Source: Palaemon carinicauda
Lineage: Eukaryota; Arthropoda; Malacostraca; Decapoda; Palaemonidae
Direction of reading: 5' to 3'
Assembly (NCBI RefSeq): GCF_036898095.1
Contig: NC_090743.1
Coordinates: forward strand, 24,022,426 to 24,086,425
DNA: 64,000 bases
In this document: in pieces, positions 9,906 to 23,500 of the stretch
How the letters are laid out: each line of letters opens with the position of its first letter
Position numbering within the stretch: the first letter of the stretch is position 1
The notes under the pieces: model-generated
Seen by the model: only the letters and a program-made list of their open reading frames with translations
What the model was told of the DNA's origin: nothing
Databases searched by the model: none
Translations under genes and position numbers: made by a program

Positions 9906-12900
9906 AGAGAAGTTCATGTTATAAGGGATGTTTATAATTTCTGTTTGTACAGTACAGTATACTGTAATTTAGTCAGCCAACATTAAATTTTCTCATGTTG
10001 CTAGAAATAAATGGTCCTCATTTGAAGTTGTTCTTAAAAATATGCTACATAATTTTAAGTAGAGATGTTATTACTATTTTTTTTATATAAAACTTGGTGG
10101 GTATATGTTAAAAGAAATTATTATAATGCCACCATTGTGAATGGTTACTCTTCCTTCTATAGCAAGTACAGCAGGTTCTTAAACTATGGTAATATTAGGC
10201 AAAAAGATAGTTTTAACACAGCATTTTATTCATCTTAGTCAAAAGTATTGATCAGTTATAATTCAGATTTATTTCATGACAAAGCCATAACTCATAAAAA
10301 GTCATACATTTGTAGTCATAGAAAAATGTCCCAGAAACTACCGTTTTTATCTAATATACTGACAAGAACAGTATTGTATTAGTATTGCACAAGAGCCACC
10401 TGGCTCTTTAGCTGCTTTGAACTTGAGGATTCAGGAGGCACATATGAATTATAATACTATCTGTGATCTTTATGTGCCTGCTATATAAAAGACTACAGTT
10501 TCTGAGACATTAAAAGACTTGAGAATGTGGAAATTTATGTGATTGAGTGGCTTATTTTTCGCAGTTTCTAGTCAGGATTCACAACATAGGAAATATCAAA
10601 TTGAAATACCAAGCATAGTTGCCTGATCTACAAAATCATTGGGGATATCCAATTGTCTCATATATTGGTGGGTTTGACATAATGATTGTAAAGTGAACCC
10701 ATTCATTACAATTGCAATAATCTTAACTTTGTTCCAGGCACTCAGTGATATGTTTAAATCTTTTTTTATTACATGTACTATTATATTCTTAATTGTTGGA
10801 CATTGCATCTAATTAAGAACTGCAAAAGGTATTTTTTTTCATCATATTTTGGTACCTATAGAATACTTTTATCTTTAGTACACTTTAGCTTTTGAGGGAG
10901 TAACATTAATATGAAGAAGTCTTTGTGTGTCGGTTTATGGAGTGATATATAATTATATTTTTTTTACATACTTGCTGTACTTGATGTAAATCCTGTTCCA
11001 TCCTTCTGACCTTTCCTAAATTGCCCTAATATTCTTTTCTTCCGTCAGTGTGAATTATTGTATAACAAGTCATCAGTTTATTTATGTAGTATAATTTTTG
11101 TTACTTGATATGGGATGCCTGCATGCATTTTAACTAATACTTAACGAATTTACAAAAGTTAGTACAGTAACTTATATTTGTGTTAAAGCTATGGAGGCAG
11201 TGAGAAAATATTTCTGACATTTATTTATAATATACTACTGTATATAGATTAAACTTGGTGACTTGCAAAAACTTGGTTAAGGGTGTTTTGGAAAAGATAA
11301 AGTTTCATATTTCTTAAAATCTCAATAAGCTGTAATGTTCAGTTATCAGTTTCAGGTGCTACTGGACTTTTTCTTGAGATGGTTGTAATTCAGTTGTTAA
11401 TGGCAAGATGTAAATGTGGACAAATAATTTGCTTATTTAACACACGAAATTAGATAAGAGAGCCCCCATATATTTATATTAATATCATGCCCTATTTTTT
11501 GCATGGAGTACTTTTCTTTACACACTTTACAATTTTTGTCCAAACTCTATGTCACTGCAAGTGCATTATTGTCACAATTTAAAGCAACCCACAATAACTT
11601 TTGGTCAAAAGATAAGTGTTAATTGTAAGAATGGGATTTCACATACTACTAAGAATATTGAAAGAATAATCACCCAAATCATTTAAATACAACAACCTCT
11701 CAACCATATTATATGCTTTCAGTGTCTGATAGAGAGGCTAAATTGGATCAGAAATAAAGACTACTAAGTATTACTTACACTTCAACATTCATTATATCAC
11801 ACAGCCAACAGTAGTACCGTATAATGATAGAGGGCCTATTCTTTGAATTTAAACGATTTACTTGCAAATTTCATCACTTCTGAAAACATAGTCTTGCAAA
11901 AACATGATGCATAATAAAGCTTAAAAGTTTAAAGTCTGATAAGCTGAGATATTACTTAATAATAGAATACATTTTGTATATGGGGCTGTTTCTTTTTTTC
12001 ATTATCATTACATAAATTACAGTTGTCACTAGTGGAGTATGAGATTGCTTTTGCTTTATTGCCATGAAGTGAATTACAATTTGTCCCAATTTTTTTTCAA
12101 GACTTTTGGTATAAAGATAATCGTTCATTAAATTTGCTGATTTTTGCATAAATCAGTGGTTAATGGTATGACAAGGTATTCGTGCTATGATACTTGTGAA
12201 TGTTCACTTTTTATTTATTAGGGTGGGTGTTTGAAGTTGGATTGACTCACCTTTTTATTGCTGTGTTTTAAGTTTCACATGCATAGCCTGTCTTTAATAT
12301 CATTAGAAATGCATGTTTCAAGTTACTTTTCTTTTAGGTTTGTATATTTACTTCATGCTTTAAATTTTAACTTTTTAATGGTTTGCTAGATCCAGGTCGT
12401 AGGTGGGAAGTTCTTTGCTTGTTTCAATAATAATGCTAAAGAATTTTTTTTCATGATTCATCCTCAATTATTGCATAATGATTAGGCCAGTTCTTACCAT
12501 GATTTATCAAGAGAACAGCCAATTTCTTTTTTATTTTGCTATATTAAGTATTATAGCTATTAACTTTTGATAAAAAGGGCTTTGTCTTACTATTGCTAGG
12601 TATTGCACAGCTTTTTTTCACTTATAATTGGCTGGTCTCAGCATTTTTTTTTTTATATAATTTGTGTTTGCATGTTTCTTACTGACCTAGTTATTTTGTT
12701 TTCTCCCTCCTCCCCTGCCACCCTTCCCTTTATATATTGTCGTCTGCCTGTTTATCCTCCACCCTTGACCTTGTCCAAATGCCTTTGCTATGACCGTCTT
12801 ACTTTGACAATACCCCTTTATGTATACTGTATTGAATTGGTGATGGACACTGTAATAACATCTGAATATTTTTATAAATATTGTTATACCGTATATTGGT

Positions 12901-12944
12901 TATGATTCACGGATTTTAACGTGATGGCTTGGATGACTATGAAA

Positions 12945-13185
12945 TCATCCTTCGATGTATCCTAAATTTGAAATCCTGACGGACGAAATTCCTGACCTCA
13001 TATAATCGATTACCTCATTGATGAACTCATTAACCTGGACATTACCCAAATCCACACTGGAATGTGACCCAACTTCCTGAATCCATATAAATCCTATAAT
13101 AACCTCATGGTTAAAACCTCTTAATCCTTCATAATCAATGTCCTTATATCTATCAATCCTTGTCCCAAATCCCAACTGCCTTATC
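12945..13185 (+). repeat. AATCC/ATCC-word-rich intronic region before alternative exon
   Basis: AAATCC, GAATCC, TAATCC, CAATCC and similar words recur roughly every 15-30 bp through this stretch (for example AAATCCTGAC, AAATCCACAC, GAATCCATAT, AAATCCTATA, AAATCCCAAC). It ends at the acceptor of the 13192 exon. It could be a decayed tandem repeat or a pyrimidine-rich splicing control region. Confidence 0.5.
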
Positions 13186-13191
13186 CTATAG

Positions 13192-13289
13192 TTGTATCAG
13201 CCCTCCGAGGGGAACCTAAACCGGGTTATGGACTCAAGTCGTCCACTCTACCCGCAGCCGGACGCAATGGTGGCTCAGCTGGATTAATC
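13192..13289 (+). CDS. Unc-115: abLIM/Unc-115-like protein, alternative exon a
   Basis: This 98-nt exon is phase 1 in and phase 0 out. With the G left by the previous exon it encodes 33 residues beginning VVSALRGEPKPGYGLKSS. The acceptor is CCTATAG and the donor GTGAGT at 13290. It is a paralogue of the exon at 13603: same length, same phases, and 11 of the first 14 residues identical (VVS-LR--PKPGYG), while the C-terminal halves differ. Using both exons, or neither, would shift the downstream frame, so the two should be mutually exclusive. Splice usage is inferred from phase. Confidence 0.8.
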
Positions 13290-13602
13290 GTGAGTAACTA
13301 TACATGCTAAAATTTGGTTAGATGTACTTTCTTCTTTCACTTTCAACTTGCACTGCATGGAGGAATAGTTTTCATCATGAGAATGGCATTGGTACTCCCT
13401 TCTTTACAAATAATGAAGTTCTTCTTGAACCTAAGCCTGTAGAAAAGCAGCACTGTCCACTATCATTCAAATTGAGTGAGTCATTTATTTTTAATATCAT
13501 TCCCTAATGCTTATCTTATGAAACAACTATCCTCCTTGCCATGCAATGACCATAACTGGGAGTTTTTTAACTGACTTTTGCTGGCCTTTTATGGCCCTCC
13601 AG
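13290..13602 (+). other. Intron between the two alternative exons, 313 nt
   Basis: Donor GTGAGT; acceptor CCCTCCAG after TTTAACTGAC, a likely branch point. At 313 nt it is too long for simple steric blocking between the two exons, so another mechanism would be needed for exclusive choice. A small open frame at 13322-13507 has no support as coding. Confidence 0.6.
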
Positions 13603-13700
13603 TTGTGAGCTCCCTCAGGCAACCTCCCAAGCCTGGCTACGGTTTCTCACCACGCAACACCTTCTACCGTCAAGGTCTTGGATCAATTTCTGCGCTTCAT
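13603..13700 (+). CDS. Unc-115: abLIM/Unc-115-like protein, alternative exon b
   Basis: This 98-nt exon is phase 1 in and phase 0 out. It encodes 33 residues beginning VVSSLRQPPKPGYGFSPRNT and ending ISALH. The acceptor CCCTCCAG ends at 13602; the donor GTAAGT starts at 13701. It is the duplicate of the exon at 13192, and the PKPGYG core is shared. The differing second half would give isoforms with different linkers before the headpiece. Confidence 0.85.
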
Positions 13701-16700
13701 GTAAGTCACTGCTTTTACACGCTTATTGCATCACTTTCTTTTTCTAAGTCATGTAATCAGTTTGTTGTTATTATTTTTACCATTTACTAATTCAGTTTTG
13801 AGTAATGCAGTACTTTACTGTAGTTGTAGTCAACTTTCGCTGCAAATCAACACTGTGTCACTTTTTTATCCGCTAATCAAGTATTCAGCCATTTCTCTTC
13901 TATGTAATGCTGTTACAATTTTTTTGTAATTAACTAGTATTATCAACTGTGCATGCAAGGCTTTACTGAATTTGTTCTTTTTTTATGTTAGTGCAGGTAT
14001 TACATAACTCCCCCAGAAATATATTTTTTCATTCTTTACAAGAAAAAATGTTTTGCCCTCCAAATAATAACATTGGTAGCTATACTATAAAGATATTAAA
14101 TAATCTATACCTGAGTTTAATAAGAATACATATTCCATATACAGTGCTTTGAATAGTTTCATCCGTACATTTGTGTTGCTTGTGGGTAGTCGAATAGAAG
14201 TTAAGAATTCTAACTTTGTGACCTTGTTATCCTGCTAGATAATAGCAATTTTTGTTGCCTGCCAAAATAGCTTGTTTTATTTTCAAAGCTAGATGCAGAA
14301 TGCCAGGATAGGGTAGTTGAAGAATTCCATACTGACTATTGAAGAAACATTCGCTTAATGTAACATTTCACGAGTATATAATACATAATTTTATTTACAG
14401 TATAATCTTGAAATAGTTTGTTAAATTGAAAGATCTTTTTCTCATTAAGTTACATAATAATTATTCACTTTTGTAAATATGAGTTTCATTCTGTACAAGA
14501 ATAAAAAAAAAAAAATAGGGATCATTTATTATACTCATTGATGACATTAAAAGAGAAATTAACTATCACGTTATTTAATTGCTTAGAATGCTTTATCTTT
14601 AATGTATTGGCAACAATGCATGGTTACGCATTGGTGCTTTTGAGTATTTTGCATTCCTCTTCACTTTTAACTCTAACCTGTAAGTTTGTGTACAGTACTT
14701 GAACCTGGACAATAGTACTGTACAGAAGTGGTACAGTAAGTGCATCGTATTCCAAACAGACACAAGGAAGCTATTAATAAATAATGATAGATGTTAAGTT
14801 TGCCCTTAGAACTGTTATAAGAATACGTAATACTTTTAGTAAGGTGGTAATTATCTCAATGCTTTACACATTAAATTTTATTTATTTCTTTGAACCAACC
14901 CTTACGTTCGTATTGCTTCTCTCTTGCAGCTAATTAAATACGGTCAGCCCTAAAACTAGAACATTTCTTACTTTCTTTCCATGTAATAGGGCTGCTTCTC
15001 TAGTGAAATATTGAGATTTATGGTGGTTTATGCCACTAATTGTGAATGGATATGTCATATCTCCTTTGTCTTTCAGTTGTGTTGTCGATAAGTTTATTGG
15101 TAGTCGTTATATCCGCACTCCAGATTGTGAATTAGGTAGCTCTATAGAAACTTATTAATTCTTATAGATTAATAAGGGATGTCTTCATCTGGTTTTGCTT
15201 TGTATTCCTGTGAGGGTTGTTCAAGGAATTTATTGTTGGTCTATAATGATACTACTGTACAGTTATTATCTTATCGTTATGCGCTAGGGGCAAAAGTGGG
15301 ATTTGAATTACTGTTGAGATGACAGTTCCTCTTATGTAGAAATATGTTCACTTAGTGAATGACCGCTTAAAAAATTTGTCATAAAAGAAAATTTTTTTTT
15401 TTTAGTTTAGGTGAATTGCCAGAGAAGACTAAGATAGTTTATTACAGTGAGGGTATGATTGCTAATTCCATTCCAACTATTACCAAGCTTAGGGGTTAGA
15501 TAGTAATGAGCTTCATAGGCTTTTCCTGATTTTGATTTGTTTGTACAATCTAGAGAGCTAGCAAACTTTCAGGCAAAGGCATTGATCCTAGCCTAACTTG
15601 CTCAATTTTGAATCCTAGGCTAACTCCTCAATTTGTGCCTAACAGTTCTGTTGTACCAGTCAGTAGGGGTTTTGTTAGTACACAACACTATAGAGTCGTT
15701 ATAGAGTCTTGCTCTTTCAATCACTTCAAATCCTTCTACTGTGAAGCAATATAAACATCAGTTGAATATAGAAATAATCCATTTAATTAAAATTTCTTTT
15801 TTTCGATACAAAAGATCATGAATTAAAGAAAACAGTAAATCATTAAGTAAAAATTATAGATATTAGCCATGGAGAATTATGGTTAAAATGTCATATTTAT
15901 AGTGTATGAAGGTTGCAAATTATTTTTATAGTAATTTTATATAATTGCGCGAACAGTAGTGATATTCCATATTTTACTTCAGTATATTTTGGGAAATACT
16001 TTATATTTTCAGATGTCTTTAAGCACACAACAGCAACTCGCTTGTAATTCCACAAATTTCTGGTGTTTTATTCCTTTCACCTCTTGATATTGCTCACTGG
16101 CTTGAATTCCACCATATTAGGAAAGGGCGTCTTCATTAATTTCATACCACATGGATTCTTTGCTTATATTAATTAGTGGTTTCATAAAGTGTTAGGAAAT
16201 AAAGTAATTTTGGCTGTTATAGACATATATACAGTACATATATAATTTTGGCTGTTTTAGACATGTACAGTATACTGTATACTATTTTTTCATCAACATT
16301 AGGCCCTATTCTTTAAGAAATGACAGTACACAAACCCCCTAATAGTGAATATATGATTATTTTCTTGGCTGTACCATTATCATATACAGTATGTCTTATT
16401 TTCCTCTGTCCTTTGTCTTGTGTTCTCTCTGCCTGAACTCTCCACAATGTTGAGTTTCATCTACTCTACTTGTCTTACAGTTTTCCATCCTGTTCTTTCT
16501 ATATTTATGACTGTGTGTTTCTGACACTTATTCAGATAAATTAAGGAAATTTTGCCTGAATATTCTTTGTTTTTCATTTGGTAAAGTAACTGAAATTTGT
16601 ATTATAATGAATTTTATATACTATTATCAACAAAAGCCTTATTTTCTGTTCCAGTTCATTAATTACCAAAAGATTTAATTATTGGGTGGGGTGTGATCGT

Positions 16701-17345
16701 GAAGCTCTGCTGTGATTTTTTTTTTTTTTTTTTTTTTCAAAATTTGTCCACCACCCTTAAATTTGGATCATAGCAATACTGTAAAATTTTATCAAGAAAT
16801 ATCTTACATAAAATCTAACTAAAATATTTTATTCTTTTTATTTGTAGAAAGGGTGCAATTTTCTTTAATACAAAAAATTATAGTATCATTTGTCTTTCTT
16901 GTAATGTTATACAGTACAGTAATATCTTTACCACAACAACCACATCCTTATAAGAGTGGTTTTGTGTAGTAAGTTACCTGACTCCCATATTATACTGAAG
17001 TAAGAAAATGGATTGATCCATGATAGGTAATGTTAGGACAAAGAAAAATATCTTATTTACATATTACTCAAAGTAGCCTTATTAAAATCAGAGAACTGTA
17101 CATTAACAAACAAAAAAAATTCAGTTGTGCTGCATATGGAAGCCATTTTTTTAGATGATTTGTACTGCAATTTGGTTATTTCATGAATTGTAATTTTTAA
17201 TATGAAATATAAAAAGAATGAAAAATATAAAAAGGATTTATTTAATTTTATATATATTTTGATTAGTTCTTCTTTTCGGTATTCTGTTCCTAAGTATATT
17301 TATGAATTAGTTCTTATAATAAAATCTATTAAATCTTTGCTGCAG
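13701..17345 (+). other. abLIM intron, 3.6 kb
   Basis: AT-rich with a poly-T run at about 16717-16738 and scattered TACAGTA/TACTGTA words. No transposon or exon recognised. It ends in the strong acceptor TTTGCTGCAG. Confidence 0.7.
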
Positions 17346-17415
17346 GGTGATTACAGTTTCTCAGGCCTTGGTGAAAAAACGCAGAGCACAGAGTTCAGTA
17401 GCGCACGGTCAGATG
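17346..17415 (+). CDS. Unc-115: abLIM/Unc-115-like protein exon
   Basis: This 70-nt exon is phase 0 in and phase 1 out. It starts GDYSFSGLGEKTQSTEFSSA and ends RSD. The acceptor TTTGCTGCAG is strong and the donor GTAAGT starts at 17416. Its phase fits both alternative exons upstream. Ser/Thr-rich, probably disordered linker; no domain recognised. Confidence 0.82.
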
Positions 17416-20051
17416 GTAAGTATCATTTGATTAAAATTTAAAACTACAGTAGCAGTATGCATATTAAAATAAAAGTAATTTACATAGTTAATATCAAAAT
17501 GTTTAAGAGGTGGCTATTTTTTCTAGCCAGGTTTTAGGCCAATATGATTCATGAGAATTATTGTATTAGCCATACTGATTTCAGTATATGGTATTAATTG
17601 TACTAGTGTTCAATTTCACAAGGTATATGGATATTGCCTATCAGTGTAACAATTACTTGGCGGATTGTTGGATTGTAGCCGAGGCTTAATCAAGTTACTA
17701 GATCTAGTTTAGAAATCATACATTTACTTTAGAAATATTTGGATGAAGGAGAATGTTTCTAACTGTAGTATTTATTGAATTGCATTTCTTGTAAGCTATG
17801 CTTTGTTTCCAGAGCTAATTAGTTTTTATATACAGTACTACATACAGTGCTTGGATAGGCATTTTTGTTACAAGGTTTCATCTTTTGCATTGCAAGACTA
17901 ACCATTCTTTGCTTTATTTTGCCTTGTAGTTGCTTACAATATCACAATTGTTTGACATAAAAAACCTCATCAATAGTTTTACCACTTTTAGTAAAATATA
18001 TATTTTGATAATATTGAAATACATTTTCCTTGTTTTTGTAAATTAAACCAAGCATATTTTTTCTTTTTATTCTATAACTTGGTGTAGGTAATTTTTTTTT
18101 ATTACCGTGAAGTTTAAGATGACAAATATTATGTTATAAAAAGCTAGTGAAGATCAGTCAGTAGAGCTGTGCTGAATTTGTTTTTTTCAGTGTAAATTGG
18201 ACAGAAAAATACTTTAGCTACAGCAAAATATAAGATTCTTGGTGAGCTCTCGACACATTGTGATCCTTTGCACCACAAGGCTCGTATTAAAAACTATGGC
18301 CATAAATTTTGCCTCATGCTTATTACATTTATTCCCTGAAGCTTCTCATTTGCAGCCTAGGAGGCATATGTGAGAAAAATGCATTCGCGATTTTGGAGTT
18401 AAGAAGTTTTTAAAATATATAGATGATATTTCTATGCTACAATTTGCATTTTTTGAGTGTTTTGCTTTTATACATTCGGAGCCCTTTAATATTAAGCTTA
18501 CAGATTTTACAATCACACAATCAGTTAGTTGCACACACTGGTCTCATTTCTTTTCTTTTGAACATTCTTATGGTTGCAAATTAAGGTTAAAGATATTTAG
18601 ACTTTCTTTAAGCCCACACAGTAGTAAGAATGTCAGATTTTATTTTACCATGTAAATATTACCAACCATGATGCAATTAGTGAATAATACTAGCTTCATC
18701 TTGGTGAACAACACCTGATTGCTCTTTTCCTTTAGCTATACGTGAACAGTTTGGGTGCTTGAAAAACGAAACATTAAAATTTTCATGTTCACATATGACT
18801 CACACAAAAAATCATTACAGTACTAGATTTTGTAATTGTAGTCCAAAAAATTGAAAGGGTAAAAATTAGATATTTAGTCAGCAATTAATTATACATCAAC
18901 TAAGAAAATCATGGTTTGTAGTGATTACATTGTAAATGGTAAAAACTGCATGATCAACATTTTTTCAGGAATATCATGTTTCAATAAACCGGTGTTGGAA
19001 AAGAAAATCACGTCATTGAAATAATACTTTAAGGTCAAAATTTTCAAATGCTATGACTCATTGGTCATTGAATTAAGATTTGAAACTTTCTCATTTTTTT
19101 TTTTTTGACATGTAAAATGGTTGGTAGAAAAAATTTCTTATTGGCATTTTTGAGGTTGTCATATGGTATTTATCATACTATAGAGTACAGTATTAAGGAA
19201 TTACACTAATTAATCATGGTTAGTAAATTTTTGAAGTCTGGTAAATCCTTATTATGTATGTAGATGAAAAAATCAGTATTTTTGAGGCTCACAAAATGAT
19301 AGGGGATGGCTACATTAAAGGTCACATTTGAAAAAGCTAGCCACTTACCACCTGAGGTACTTGCAATTAAATATCAAGGGGAAATGTGATTGTATTGAAA
19401 GTGTATTTCATGCACAGTACTCTAGTTATTAAGTTAAATTCATATTTTGGCTATGTTGATAAATTTTAAATAGCTGTAGCATGGTAGGCAGATTTGGACG
19501 CTGCCTACAACATATACAACACATATTTTTTTCTTGGTACAGTAGCAGTACTGCATTTCAATTTTTTACAACCAACACAAATAGTAGACCTCGGTTAAAA
19601 TAGCATCATTTTATGCTAGAAATTTAAATTAGAAGCAAAAAGTACTGTTTACATTTTATGATGAGAGTATGTTTGTGGCATTATTTTTCTGTAGCTGTTA
19701 TAGTAGCAGACAGGCCAGATTTACCTTGCCAAAGTACCAAGCAAGTATACATCAGATCCATGATAAATGTTAGTTGAAATTGAATATTTTTAACTTGTTA
19801 TATACTGTTTAATGAGAATATATTACATGCGGGGACAAAGATCTTTGTGATTGGCAACTTTGAAAAAACATCCTGAACTACTGTAATTAAATACATTGCA
19901 TTGGATTATACTTTTTTTTCTAAACATATACAAAATGAGGGGCCAGTGACAGGTAAATTGTTGTAATGTTAGTGATGAACAAGTGGTTAGCAGGATCTTA
20001 TATCAAGGTTCTGAAGTGTATTTGATTGTGGTTTTGGTCTCTCAGTTTCAG
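17416..20051 (+). other. abLIM intron, 2.6 kb
   Basis: AT-rich, no recognised element. It ends in the pyrimidine-rich acceptor CTCAGTTTCAG. Confidence 0.7.
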
Positions 20052-20086
20052 CAGGTTCGCTCACAGATGCCGATAGGAGCGCCTTG
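20052..20086 (+). CDS. Unc-115: abLIM/Unc-115-like protein, 35-nt microexon
   Basis: Acceptor TTTCAG ends at 20051 and donor GTATGT starts at 20087. Entering in phase 1, it encodes [12 protein letters not shown] and leaves in phase 0, which is what the next exon at 31205 needs. Skipping it would break the frame. The match to the gene rests on phase, splice signals and the Ser/Asp-rich character; the peptide is too short for a firm homology call. Confidence 0.7.
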
Positions 20087-20229
20087 GTATGTATTAATTG
20101 CTTGCTCTCAGGGCCCCAACCATTGTAGATATGTGCATAGGCTTAGTTTGTGGGAATATCAGGAGTTTGGACTTGAATTTTATGGAATAAGTATTTACAA
20201 TTTATACATACATACATACATAAATACAT

Positions 20230-20561
<332 letters not shown>

Positions 20562-23500
20562 CATATAGTAACTTTATAAATAAATGGTGCTTTAATTTCA
20601 ATTACTTTTTTTTGTTAATGTAACTTGTAAATCAAAAGTTGTTTTAGTCTACATACTAATGAATTACTATTTCCTCTTTCAATACCAAAATTAGTAGTTA
20701 ATATTTATAGGAATCCTATATACATTTCCTAAATATTGAATAATAATCAAATGTAGGATACAGACTAAAGTAAGCATTTTGCTGTCATAGTGTAAGAGGA
20801 AATTTATGACATTGTGATCTCGAGAAATTGGCTTTTTAAAACATATTAAGTATGAGTTTGTACATGAACAGTGTAACAAAATATTCAAGTCCAAAAACCA
20901 TTGTATTGCAAGTTGTACCTAACACTTAGATGGAAACTATTCTAAGGGGTATATTGTCCTTGGTTAAAGCATGTCTGAATACTGTAATCCATTGTGTGGT
21001 ATCTTGTTTGTAGCATGTCATGTATTCATAGTGAAGCATATGACTAATGTACAAGATTTAGTCTGTTAACAAAATATTTCTCCTAATTGAGCAAATCAGT
21101 CTCAAATCTATGATCTTAGAATGTTTTATTCAGTATGTAGTTATCTCTCTAGTCTCATAACAATTGTTTTACTTCTGTACAGTATAAATTCATATTTTGG
21201 AAAATATTTACATTTATTTGGTCATTGCATCAGTGCTTTTTTTATTTGTAAGTAATTTAGTTGTAATCATGCAATATCAAGGCATGTGCCATTAATTATT
21301 TACTTTTTACTCAGTATTTTGTACATTTATGGAAGTACTATGTATTTTGAACTTTTTAAAGGATTTCCTGTTCATACGGACAATATTTCATCATAGAGTG
21401 ATGCATATTGTATGAAGATATATGCAAAATTTTGAATGAGTTATCAACTCCGGCATTATATCGTTAGTGATTGATTACTTGCATGATTGAAAAATTAGGT
21501 TCAGTTGCCTCGGAAGATGATGATTTCTATGATTTTAGTCAATTTTGCTTCTAAAAGGGGTTGTTATTTTTTTTCATTCCAATGAACCATTTGAAGTGAG
21601 AACTCAATTTGAAATATACAATCGCCCAAAACTAAGTTTTAATGTTAAGAAGAATTGCAACACGAAAGCTATTTTATAGCATTGGCATCATACTTTCTTT
21701 GCAAAGCCGATATTGAATATTTTATTGCATGTGTATATTGACTAATTTTAGTTGAAAAACTTTTCACTGTATTTTTACAGTTAGTAGTAGTAAAAAATAA
21801 CTTTTAACAATTCTTGGGTACAATGACGACTTGTCGGTGGTTGACTGGAGATGATAATGTATTCAAATCATTCACTCTCACAAAAGTTTCTTTTAAAGTT
21901 TCCATTGAAAATTTTTAGGGTTTATAAAGGACACAAAAAGAATACATTCTGAGTACTGATGCAATGAATCATAATACTGTTAGTTACAAAAAATTATCAA
22001 TCTATTCAATAACATTCACTCAGTTTGCACAAAACAATCAGTTATATATTATGGCATAGTAATATTATCAAGTCACTGCATCCTGCATTTATAGTTATTA
22101 CATCGGAGATGTTAGTTTCTTACAGTAAAACTCCTTTTTCAGATCGATCCTTTTAGCAGCAAGCATAATAGCTTATTTACAATTGGTTCAAAATCAAATT
22201 TTTCAGTGAGTAATATCAGGATTAAAAGAGCACATTGATTATTAAAATACACCTCTTAAGTAAAAGCACAGTATCTTGTACACTTTATCACTGCTTCACA
22301 CCATGATGCTTTTTGTAGATTTAAGTACAGTATAAAAATCTAAGACCTGGTCCTTTGGTATAGAAGACTATTAGGATATCCAAGCAAATTCTTAACCTCC
22401 AACTTCTGCATCTCATTTTGACATATTAACTTGTCTTTTATGCTGATTACAGGACTTACAGCTATGTTGATATTTATTGATTCTCCTTATATACTGATTT
22501 ATATCAAATTGTATTATATTTGGAACCTTTTTATCCACATTCTCATCATACTATACATTTTTATACACATTTTCATCATGCTCCAACTGATATACACACT
22601 ATAAAAATTATAAGCAGCATACTGAATCCACTTATTCATCAGATAGAGGTAACCACAGAAAGTTTTGAAATCCTGTAAGGCTAATTTTAGTGTATTAATT
22701 CATTATGTGCAATTCATTACCAGATATTTGAACTTATACTCGCAACCTTTTTACACTCCAGCTAGACATTTCAAGATTTTAATATTTTTTTTTTACTTTT
22801 ACAAATTCTAGAATTTGTCAGTTTATTAAAAAAGAATAGTAAAACATAAATATGTTGAAACAAGGTTCATCCTTTCCAATTATTTAATTATAATCTGTTA
22901 GATTTAGAATGTATTGCTCCATTTATCCAAGAGTGGGAATAATGGAGTATGTCATTCATTAAATCATTTCACAGGAAACTGATATATTTCATAATAAGAG
23001 GCTTTTGACATGTTTTGCAATTCCAACTTTAAGCAGGCATTTTAGATTAGTCATGTTTAATATCATCTTATATATTTTTTTTTCATAGAAATTCATTAAT
23101 CATGTACAGTATGCTTGATATCATGGTCATGATGTTCCCAGGAGCAACCATTTGTCTGTCAGTCAAATGAAGAACATTTAGTCGTATTCTCACCACATGC
23201 ACACCCCTTTGACCTATATGTATGCAATAACTAATATGATCCACTGGGCTAGGAGGATTAAAGCCAACATCCTGTTGCACTCAGAGCTGTGGACAGGTGG
23301 CCATAGGACATCAGTGGAATCAATCTGTATATCTTCTAGCATCAGTCCCATAGTTATTAAACTATCTAGGAATTATAAATCTTGAATCTTCAAAAGCCAA
23401 GGTTGCACTCTTGAAAAGTTTCTTCAGTTCATTAACACGATTAAGAGTAGAAGGGTTCATCCTTCTTAATAGAGCACTTAACGATTGGATCTATGAATGT

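Larger units (their letters stand above)
8282..13191 (+). other. abLIM intron, 4.9 kb
   Basis: AT-rich non-coding DNA. It holds a SINE-like fragment near 8610-8735, an imperfect inverted-repeat pair at about 9550-9905, and a region of repeated AATCC/ATCC words at about 12945-13185 directly upstream of the first alternative exon. No other exon could be supported. Confidence 0.7.

Noticed and set aside
12603..12905. 100-codon frame in an intron
   Set aside because: Hydrophobic, pyrimidine-derived composition, no splice sites in phase and no recognisable motif.
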